From Gonium pectorale (Eukaryota; Chlorophyta; Chlorophyceae; Chlamydomonadales; Volvocaceae), in assembly GCA_001584585.1 (NCBI GenBank), contig LSYV01000031.1, positions 362,027 through 424,878 on the forward strand: DNA of 62,852 nt, read 5' to 3'. The translations under genes were made by a program, and so were the position numbers. Shown here in pieces: positions 23,101-32,900 of the stretch. Positions within the stretch are counted from its first letter, which is position 1. Each line of letters begins with the position of its first letter. The notes beneath the pieces are model-generated. The model did not search any database and was not told where the DNA came from. It saw only the letters and a program-made list of their open reading frames with translations.

Positions 23101-26100
23101 AGTCTGACGGGGAGAAGGGCGGGGGAGGGCGCAGCGACAGCGCCACCGCTCCCGCCTCCCCGTCGCGCAGCTTGTCGCGTGCAGTGGGCAGCGCAGCAGT
23201 CGTGGCTTGCCTGCCAAATCCGGCGCCGCCCGGGGCGCCCTCACGCTCCTGCGCCCTGCTGGCCAGGGCGGGCTCGCGGAGGCCGCTGCCTTGGGCGGGT
23301 CGCGCCGCATAGCGACCACGGCTGCGGCTGCGGCTCCGTCGCCTGGAAGACTCCCGCTGGCCGGGGCTCTGGCTGCGCCGCTGGCGCTTGGGGGAGCTCC
23401 GGAGCTCGCGGTCGGTGCCTCGCGAGCTGACGCGTGGGTCCTCGGAAGCGTCCCGGCTCCGGCGCTCAAGCCCATGGCGTTCGGCGCTACGGCGTTCGGC
23501 GCCGCTGCCCCCGCCGCGCTCATCGCCACCGGTGGAGCGGCTGCCAACACGCCCGCTTCCCCGGTCGTCGGCGCGGCGCCTGTTACCAGTACGACCATGG
23601 TCATGCTCCCGGCTGCGGCTGCGCCGGCGCTTGCAACGTCCAGAATCTTTAGGCCTGCCTCCGCTCCAGCTTCTACAGTGACCGCTGCCGCGGCTTCGGC
23701 TTCGGCTTCGGCTTCGGCTTCGGCTTCGGCTGTGGCTCCTCCTGGGACTTCTACTTCTACTGCGGCTCTTCCTGGATCCACGGCTGGGGAGTATCCCCGC
23801 AGCGTCCCGTCGTAGCCCATCCAGAGCACTGCCGCGTCCGCCCGGCCCGAACCCGGGCCAGCGGCCGCCAGCGCCCACAGGCTGCCTGCCGCGGCATCCT
23901 CCAGCCTCGTCGGGCCGGCCAGGGCCTGGCGCAACTGCCTCTTCGCGCCGCCGCTGGCCAGGCTGCTGCCCCAAGTGCTCCGGCGCTGTGTGGGAGTGTT
24001 GGCCGCTGCTGCGGCTTTGCTCAGCCGTTGGTGCCCCGCTTGCCCGGACCTCATCGGTGCCTCGCTCCGCCGGCTGCGGAGCGCTGGCTGCGGTGCCAAA
24101 GGGGCCCGTCGAAGCCTCGGCGGTGAAGGGCAGGGCGGGCGGGGAAGCGTTTAGCCGCGACGCAACGACCGACTCCTCCGGCACCTCCTCCAGCGGCTGG
24201 GCGACGGACAGCGGGTCGGGCTTTGCGCTTTGCGCTTGCTGCTGCTGCTGCGTGCCGTGCAGCAGCCGCACCACGTCCAGGCCGTCGTCCTCAGCCACCT
24301 CCCAGTCGGGAGCCAGCTGCCGCCACCAGCCGGCGCCGTAGTCCCGCAGAAGCTGATCCCCGGCGGCGATGTCGCGCAGGGCCACCAGCACCGGCAGCAC
24401 CATGCCGCGGACCGAGACGGGGACCACCTGCGGACGCGCATGAACCTAAGCTTAAGAAACGAAGCAACAGTGACAGAAAGGCCCAGTGTAACCTAAAAGC
24501 CTGACCAGAAGCCTAGGGAACACAAGGCAGTATGGCAGGCAACTGTGCGCAATGTATACATGATGTCGAATCCACGAGAGGCCATGAAGGCCTAACCATC
24601 CACTCACCGTGCAGTTGACCATCTTGGCCACCTCCGGTGAGTCCACGTCGTTGCTGGTGCGCCATTCCCGGGGATCGACCCGTGGGTCGTTGACCAGCGC
24701 CAGCAGGTTCCCGAACCCGAGCATGGACAGCTCCGCGGGGCCGGTCGCGTCGGACGAAGCTTGATATGGGGGCGGCAGTGGGGCAGGCAACATGCAAGGC
24801 GGGTGTTGCAGTGCTTGCCCTCGGGCAGGCAGCAGGTGGCAACAGCGGTCCAACGCACAGCTTCTCGTTCAAGACAGCAATCGAGACCTCAAGCCTTTGG
24901 ACAAGCCGAATCAGTCGTCCCCTGTTCTCCGCCACACATTTAAATCCCGCAACCCAAGCACATGGTACCCACTTTCCAATGGCAACGGCATCCGAAAGGA
25001 TCCCGCCAGGAGCCTCCACGCCGTCGCCAGATCTGCGCTCGTTCCCTCCACCACAGCCGCCAGCCGATTCGCTACCTCCTTCCGGCACTGCTTGTGGCCG
25101 AAGTTGACGAAGTCCTCCGCAGCGGCTACCGGCATGACGTAGCCGCCTACTACGCCAAGCACAGTGTTCTTCTTCAGGGCCTCCGACACCTGCAGCCCCG
25201 CGCCGCCGCGGGTGGGGTCGCCGCAGGGCTGCATCGCACCCTCCAGGACCACCGGGCCCTCCGGGAGCGGCGCCTCGGAGCGGCCATTATCGCCCTCCAG
25301 CCCCAGCAACCGCGCCAGCTTGTTGCACACCACGGCGCGACTGAGGGACTGGGGAAAACTCAAGCCAACACAGGCAAGTTGGTCCCGTGTCGGATCCGCG
25401 TAGCGAAGGTCACGTCCCAGCCTCTCCTGCCACGCCGCCTGCGCGCTCGACACTGCGGGCGCCAGCGCTGCGTCGTATGTAAGGCCGCACACCCGCACCT
25501 GGCCGGGCTGCAGCGGAGGCAGGCCCACCGAGGGCGGCACGAAGCCGTGCAGGTGCGTGAGGTATGCCGCGGGCTGATGCTGGGCCGAGGTGGGCAGCGT
25601 GGCAGTGGGAGCGGCAGCAGGCTGCAAAGGGCTCAGGACCGCAGCTCCACCGGAGACAGACGCCTTAGAGCCGTCAGCCCACGGGCCGGCTCCCGTCAGC
25701 ACGAGGCGCTCACATGGACTTGGGGAGACACCAGGCGGGCATCCGAGTGGGGCGTCCACTCGCCCCTTGAGCCCCTGGCCCTCCTCGCGCTTCGTCACCA
25801 CTGCGCCAAGCTCCGCCTCGCTGCGGACACGGGCGCTGCCGCTGCCGCCACGCTCAACAGCGGCGGGCGCCCGAGGCTGCCGCGAGGTCAACTTCACCAG
25901 GCGCTGCGCGAGTGGTACATCGTCGTCGGAGCCCGCAACCGCCCCGGTGCCCTTGGCGCCGCAGCGCTTCCTGCCGCTGCCGCTGCCTCCTTTAGATTGC
26001 CCCGCACCGCTTGGCCCGCCTGGCGCAGTTGCAGGCGACTTGTCATGTGCGGGCGCCAAGCCGGCAGCCGGCATCCTGGCGTCTGCCCCCGACTTCAAGG

Positions 26101-27691
26101 CCGCAGCACAAGGCCGGAAGGCGCCCTTGAGCGGTGCGTCGACGTCCGTGCCCCCGCCAGCTGCGGTCTCGTCTTTTCGCGCGGGAAGCAGCTCCGCCAC
26201 CACACAGCGCTTGCCCCCGCCGCCGCTGCCGCCGCCGCCTTGGCCCTCCGCCGGCGGCAGCACGCTCAGCTGCAGCCGCCGGCGCTGCCCGACGATGCCC
26301 AGGGCCTTGTAGACGGCCGCAACTCCAGTGAAGCGAAATTGCTTTTGCGAACTTGACCCCAAGGCGAGTTTGAACGGCTGGAGGGCTCCACTCGGCCCCC
26401 GGACGTGCAGCTCCACCGCCTGTCTGCGCCCCGTTTCGTACGCAACCGCGGCCTGCTCTGGGAAGGCAAGGCGTATGGCTTTTGTACCAATGATGTGGTG
26501 GCCGCTCTGCCGAATGATGCAGTTTGTGGGCTGTGTAGACAGCGGGGGACCGGCGGAGGCGGGCAGACGCATATCCGCTCCCCCGCCAAGCCCAAACCCG
26601 TGACGCCTGCGCTGCTCCTCCCCATCCTCCTCCACAGCCTTTTCGCCCTTGCCACCCTCGCTGCTGTCGTCCTCCTCGCCGCAAAGTGAGTCAGCCTCCG
26701 AGCTCGATCCCGAGTCCGATGCGCTCCCCTCGTCTGCGCTGCTAGCCGCGGGGTCATCGCTGCCCCGGCCACACAGCTGCCCCGCACCGCTGCCACGGCC
26801 CTTGCCCCGCGGGCAACAGGATTCAGGCAGGGTCCGCCGCAGCCGCCCCGGCGGCACCTCAGCCTCGCTGGCCAGCTCCAGCAGCGCCTCGCCGCCCGGC
26901 TGCAGCACGGACAGCCGCAGCCAGCCCGGTCCCTTCAGGCCCAGTACATCAGCTGCCACGATGGATATCTGCGACAGACGGTACCGCGATAAGGGCACAC
27001 CATAACTTATTTCGATGCCCTTGATCAGGGCCGCTCTGTGTGCCATGAGGTCGCCACTTCTGCCCCGTGTGTGTACATGCACGTCCAAGGAGCCGCCACC
27101 TTCGCACGCTTCCAGATGAGCGTACTGGGAAGGGAAGGCGGCCAGGCAAGCCTGCTTATTGATTTTTGATGTATGCTTCCGCCAGCGGAGGAGGAAACGC
27201 GCCGAAGCAGCCAGGGCGCCAGTGCCGCCAAGCGCGGGCACATCCGTGCCAATCGGGGCGTCGAGCGGCTGCCTGCCAGCTGGGGCCCCGCTGCTGTGGT
27301 TGCTGCTGCCGCGGCCTGTGCCGCTGTGGCCAAAGTCTGCGTCGGTGGGTGCGGGAGGCGTCGTCCCCGGCTCCGCCTTCGGTGCCGGGGCCAGCGCCAC
27401 CCCGCCGTCTGCATGCCGGAAGAGCAGCAGCTCGGCTGGCGACGACGCGGCGGCGCCCAGCAAGTGCGTCATCATCGCATCCGCGCCAGACAGCCAGAAT
27501 CTAGCGTCCCTGCCCTGCTGAAGCTGCATGCCTGAAAAGAGCCGATGGCTGTCGGTCGTGCACAAGGATGGTGCTGCCTTGAGAGAGTAGAGCCCTCCGT
27601 TGCACGATTTATTGTCATCCAGTAAGCTCACAGCTTCTGCAGGAAGCTCCAGCCGCCCTAAGGCCCAGTTCACGCGCAGCATGGTTGCCAT
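20134..27691 (-). CDS. SET-A: multidomain SET protein, 7 exons, 2012 aa
   Basis: Exons: 24973-27691, 24608-24759, 22289-24427, 21884-22008, 21497-21581, 21098-21294, 20134-20755 (phases 1,0,0,2,0,2). Modules: three divergent beta-rich units (about residues 1-105, 175-290, 385-500) separated by acidic and Gly-rich linkers; a pre-SET segment (about 705-760, HLHGFVPPSVGLPPLQPGQV); SET about 815-985 with GAGLQVSEALKKNTVLG, LLALVNDPR, MVNC and LLRDYGAGWW; Arg-Ser tracts near 1170-1215 and 1310; then LFTPAEGRSPLYGLVAALGE. The C-terminal module spans exons 4-6 (LLERHGLPYAKGAVLRVKW, KWGDVRVTAHFGELLDDL, LTLWVYSLTTLAPSLELEL). The last exon is His/Tyr/Pro- then Ala-rich. Protein lysine methylation is the likely activity, because SET and its catalytic Tyr are present. 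The substrate and the other modules are unknown. Start ATG 27691 (MATMLRVN) aligns with the SET-B start. Confidence 0.85.
21725..21780. repeat. short intron repeat with (CTGTAAC)n, copy in SET-A intron 4
   Basis: CATGGCCCCCCC, then TTTGACGGACGTGTA and CTGTAAC units. It is closely matched at 31976-32029 in SET-B, but there it lies in intron 3 and not intron 4. Confidence 0.7.
23692..23730. repeat. GGCTTC hexanucleotide repeat encoding Arg-Ser dipeptides
   Basis: About 6.5 perfect units. On the minus strand it reads CGAAGC repeats in the SET-A frame and encodes the core of the first Arg-Ser tract, so the tract probably grew by slippage. Confidence 0.9.
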
Positions 27692-28678
27692 TCCTAGCGT
27701 GTCCCGTCGCCGAAGTTGTTGCAGCAAATGATGCTCTCATCAAACCGGTCAAAGGGCGAGGGTCCGATGCCTCGCTCTCTTTCACAGTCTTCCTGCATGT
27801 TTGCTATGGACCTCGTCGCACATGTCATGCTTTTTAGCTGGATTCACAATAAATGCTGCGAGTGACGACCATTCGCAGGGCCCTAGGGCAAGTAAGGCCA
27901 GAAAACTTTCGGTGGAACAAACTGACGTCGCACGAAAGTCCACGTGCTGCGCTTCGCGCAGGCTATATGGCATGATTGCCTTGTGCAAGTTTCCCTTTGT
28001 CTGTACCGCCTGTGGACCGGCATCGATGCCTGGCGGCTGCATGTCCCACGGGACGGTTCCTCCATGTTCCTTTCATGGTTTGCGCGACTCTAGAGAGAAC
28101 GCTCCATTTCCCCGCCTCCCGCGCGCTTTGACCGAAGATGGTTTGCAGAGCATAGCGATAGAAGGCCCAATGTAGGTTCGTACGCATGCGTACACGATAC
28201 CTCGTTAAGTGTCTAACACGACGGTTTCCGCACGAAGCGTAGCGTAGTAGCGGAAACCTAGGTTTCCTGCGTTCGGCTGGCAAGCGTGTATGCACGTCGG
28301 TGCTGTCCGGTAGTACGGCAGTATGAGGCCGGTAGGCCTGGGTTCTTAGGCTGTCGCACCGGTTGGTGCTAGCTAATTCGCGAGTTTCCTTATGTCAGAT
28401 CTGACACCGCCGGGCTGGACTGAGCAGACTGAGCAGATCCTACGTTACAGTCCCTGGCCAGTCCCGGTTCGGTGGATCAGGTCTCGGCCCCCATCCCCCG
28501 CAGAAGACTCTCTGCTTGCAGGTACCCTTCTCCGCGGCGGAGCCGCGACTAAGCGACGCAGGACGCAATGCTGGAAACCAAAAAGACATCTCGCTGTGTA
28601 GCCACGTGTGCAACGGCTCCTTCAACCCAGCCTAACCTGGCCAACAAATTGTTACTTCACGCCTTTGAATCTGGCAAC
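27692..28678. other. SET-A upstream region, no gene recognised
   Basis: Should hold the SET-A promoter. A 9-bp inverted repeat (GGTTTCCGC / GCGGAAACC, about 28223-28258) is the only structure noticed. No TATA-like box was convincing. Confidence 0.4.
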
Positions 28679-28683
28679 TTACA
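28679..28683 (-). terminator. candidate poly-A signal of SET-B
   Basis: First TGTAA (minus strand) after the SET-B stop, 1.22 kb downstream, similar in spacing to SET-A and SET-C. Another lies at 28445-28449. Confidence 0.4.
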
Positions 28684-29901
28684 ATGCACAATCGCCCGTC
28701 TCAAGCTATGCATCGCGTGTGTAACCCTACATTCAGGACCGTCCTCCCCAACAACGCTGTCTATCTACGTAATTCCGTCCCATCGCGGGCAGGCGCCCTT
28801 TCTCGCCTCTCACCCTGTACACGTCCCCCAGAAGAGAAGAAGGCGCCCGTAACAATTAGGGCAGCAGCCCCACGCACGCTGCAGCGGGCGCCATCATGGA
28901 CCCATAATGCGGCATCATGGCATGCTCTTGTACCGTACCAGCTGCCGGCGTGCTGCGCTGCCACACACGTGCGTGACTCAGCGCCCCCTCACTGGAGGGC
29001 ACCGGCGCACGGGACATGCCTGAGCCTCGGGCGCGCGCGATGCGACCCTCGCCTGCCCCTGGCGCAGCACGGCAGCAGGGTCAGGACCTGGCGCAGCAGG
29101 GTCAAGCCGGAAATAGGGAGGGCTGTCCATCCCTCCCGTCGTCTGCGCCCCTTCTCGCCATTCCTACCTGGAAGTTTTCTCCACAGGAAAGAAAGTTCTC
29201 CTGTAGTTTGGGCTGTCTAGCAGGCACGCCACGCCGCAATGCCAGCCACGGACGTTGCGCGCACCCTCTCATACGGTACGGCAACTTCCGAATCATCATG
29301 CTCGCCACCTAATTCACACAGAACCGCACGGGGGCATCGTACGACTGCACGGTATAACCGAGAGCACCGCCGTCAAACAGTACGGGCGCCTTGCCGCCTT
29401 CCTCCTTGGATCCCGCGGCATGTGACCGCATCACTACGCCGCGGGGTGATGGTATTCCACGCCGTCGCACAGCCTAATAAAGCCAGCGCCTGGAAGAGCA
29501 GCTTCCGCGCGGCTGAGCCGCCGCAACGAGGTTACGAAGCGTTCACGAGGCGCTAGTTAGCTACCGCACACTCATGAACAAATCCATGATGCCCGCCTTC
29601 GACTGCTGTACCGACATCAAACCAACCTGTGGAGGAACTAAGGAGGAGACGCAGTCTCCATCTGATACGGTACGGAATCCCCGTCTAGCGACACACGTTA
29701 CGGCCCAGGGCGTCCTCTGCAGTGCCTCCCGCGCCCCAGGCGCCTCCATCTTCGCCGGCGCCGCTGCTGCTGTCGGTGCTGCTGCCAGAGCTGACGACGC
29801 CACCTGCTCCGTTGCCGGCGCCGCCAGCTCCGGACCTCCGGTGTTTGTGCAGCCGGCGTGGGCCCTGGTGTGGGCCCTGGTGTGGGCACTAGTTGGGTCG
29901 T
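28684..29901 (-). other. presumed 3' UTR of SET-B
   Basis: Mostly featureless. Part of it (29580-29860, minus, a different frame from exon 7) reads as an Ala-rich open frame (AGCTNTGGPELAAPATEQ...). This could be an unmodelled extra exon or a frame-shifted continuation of the SET-B tail. No clear splice donor supports that. Confidence 0.35.
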
Positions 29902-32900
29902 TTAAGTAAGTCCCTTGGCCTCCCGCAGTTCCCCTGTTGCGGGTGCTGGTGCCGGCGCTGCTGCCGGGGGCGCAGCATCCGACGACGACGTCTTGTTCAT
30001 GCTTACCGACTGCTGTACCTGCTGGCGCCATTCCTCCAAGCTTGTTGATGCTGCTGGCCCAGGTGCGACAGCTCCGGAGCCGGAGCCGTACGGTCCGTGC
30101 CGTATGCCGTGCACACCGTACTGCTGCTGGCAGTAATGCACATGTGGCGGCGGGTACGAGGGCGAGCACGGGTACGGGTACGGGTATGGCTGTTGATGCA
30201 GCTGCGGGTAGTACTGTGGAGGCCACTGGCAGTGCTGCGGGTAGGCTGGGGCAGCTGCAGGAGGCAGCGGTTGAGGAAGCGGCAGCAGAAGCGGCGGAGG
30301 ACGCGGCGGCGGAAGCGGCGGCGGTGGCTGCAGGATCGCTGGCTGTGGCGCAGCATGGGGGTTGAGGAGTGGCTGGGCCGCAGGGCTCTGCTCCAGGGAC
30401 CTGGCGCCGCCGGCGGGCGGCTGCGACACTGCCGACGGGACGGGCCTGCGGCGTGCGGTGGATGCGTCTGTGAAGGCCTGGGCCGCATTCCATGTGCCCA
30501 AATATACGGTAGCAGGGAGGCATGGTGGATTGTGCAAGTGAAGGCGCAGCACAGTAAAAGACCCTCGGCGCAGCGCGCACGTCGTCACTGTCCATGCTAG
30601 CTACGCGCACTTCACAAGGGTTGCACTACCCGAAACATTTGTATGATGGCATCGAACCGGATTGACAGGCTCGTGCTTTCTCGCACCTCTTTCGGATCAG
30701 GCCGTACATGTCACGGACTCCCTCGTGAAGCGGCACACAAACGTTGCTGCCACCGCCACCGCCGTCGCCACCCTGCCGCAGCCGCGTGGCTGCCTGCGCC
30801 GCGACCCCCGGCCCCAGGCTGGTCGGGTCGAGCTCCAGCTCCAGGGTCGGAGCCAGGGTTGTCAGGGAGTAGACCCACAGGGTCAGCTCGTGTTTGTCGT
30901 CCTGCGTGCGGCCACAGGGGCCGAAGGCGAAGGAGCCAGTCATAGCAGATGCGCTCGCTCGTCGAAGACCAATAGGCGAAGACTAGCTGACAACACAGCC
31001 CGTTGGGGATGCGTCATGGTAGCCCCACTCCGTAGCGCCGGATGTTATTCTTTAGCCTGATATCCTCTTGCGAGGAAACCTGCAGCGTGTGTTGCACGCC
31101 CAGCGAACCCCTTCTTTGGGTCTGCAGCCCGCCATTCCCTCGCCTCCCTCACCTTTTCCGCCGCCGCCAGGTCGTCCAGCAGCTCCCCGAAGTGACCCGT
31201 CACGCGGACATCGCCCCACTTGGGAGGGCCGGTCTTGCTGCAGTGACGAGGCACACGCAGAAGGTTTCTTCATCCGCAGTCAGGTGCATGGCAGAAGCAC
31301 GGCATACTTCAGAGGGCGAGGGCCCCACGCACGCCAAAACATGAGCTTTTCCACGTCACCGGTGAAATCTGATGCTGATGACCAAAGCCCGCGTGACCCC
31401 CCCCCGCCGCGTTTTCCTCGGTGCAGTGGTTTCCGCACCCTGGTCCCCACGATTGGGATGAATCCCCGCCGGCACCCGCCGGATGCCTTTCCGGTGCCTG
31501 CAGTGGTGACCCCTACTAGCCATTGAGGCCCTTCTGAACCGCCTTTCGCTGGTTTGGGCGGGGAGCTCTACCAGCCCACCTGACCACGTGCCCCAGCCGC
31601 AGCTTGAAGCCCCGCGCCCATTTGACCCGCAGTACGGCGCCCTTGGCGTACGGCAAGCCGTGCCGCGCTAGCAGTTGCTGCGCTGCCACCACCGCAGCCG
31701 GCGCCTGCGCAGTTACGATGTGCAAGGGCGGGCCAAGATGACGGCACCCCAAACGCCTGTGCCGCGTTGAGCTCTCTCAACGGAGAACAAGGTTAGGGAC
31801 GCGACGTAATCCAACCGCCGCGTTTGAGTCAGTGATCTGAGACACCACACGGGACGGCCGTCGCGTCTGATGGCCAGACGCCGACGACGCACAACCGTCA
31901 TGGACACCGAACGCCAATGAAGCGGGGTCGGGACGGGGACCATGACCCGCTCCCCCATCCCAGTATTCGCAATTCATCCATGCCCCCCCCCCCGACTTTG
32001 ACGGACGTGTAGCCTGTAACCTGTAACCTCCCGCACAGTATGCCTTACAACATCCCGCACCCTGCCCCCAGCTACTCACCAGGAAGCCCAGCGGCTTGGC
32101 GAGCTGAGCTCGGACCTCCGCGATCAGCCCCAGCGACTCGCCCAGCGCCGCCACAAGGCCACACAGCGGAGAGCGCCCGACGGCAGGAGTGAGCAGCCAT
32201 CCCGTGTGCGACAGATTGATTGGGAGCTCCGCGGACGCTGCTGCCGACGCCGCCCGTGGTGCACCTGGCCCTGTTGTTACCTCCACCGCTGTCGCTGCTC
32301 CTGCTGCCGCTCTTGCTTCTCCTGCTTCTGTTGGCGGGCTGCTGCCATTTCCAAGGGGCCTGACACCCGTGCCGGCCGGCAGCTGCGGCTCGCCGCGCGC
32401 GTCAGGGGCCGTCATCGCCACCGTCACCGCCGGCTGCTTAGGCCTGGCAACGTTGACTGACGACAGAGCGAGCCGGCCGTTGGGGCTGCGCGCCACAATC
32501 GGTCGCGCCCCAGCCTCATTCCCCATACCAGCAGCTGTCGCGACGCCGCCCCTAACCGAGCTGTGAGCAGCCGCCCCGGGCGTCGCTGCCGCAACTCCGT
32601 TTGCCAGCTCCCCGTCGAAGCCCTCCTCCTCGAGGGCAGGTGCAGGGCGCTTCCTCCGTCCAGTAAGTGCGTGCTCTGGGATGCAACCCGTATTGTGGCC
32701 GCCGCCGCCGCCGCTGCAGCTGGCAGGGCCTAACCCCGCTGGCAGGGAGCTGGACGTTGTGGTTACGATCTTGATGGCGCGCAGAGCTGGCGCCCCGAAG
32801 GCTGTTGGGGCAGCCGCCCAGCAAGGCCCCATCCCGCTTGCCGCCTCGCTGCCCTGTCGGCTGCACTCCACGGGTGCCGACGGCTCCGGCGGCGCGTGGG

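Noticed and set aside
24962..26356. 464-codon plus-strand open frame
   Set aside because: It lies antisense to SET-A exon 1 and arises from GC-rich codon bias. Its protein is low-complexity with no motif, whereas the minus frame aligns with two paralogs.
29561..29901. Extra C-terminal exon of SET-B
   Set aside because: The frame is open and Ala-rich, but no splice donor at the end of exon 7 joins to it, so it was left out of the model.
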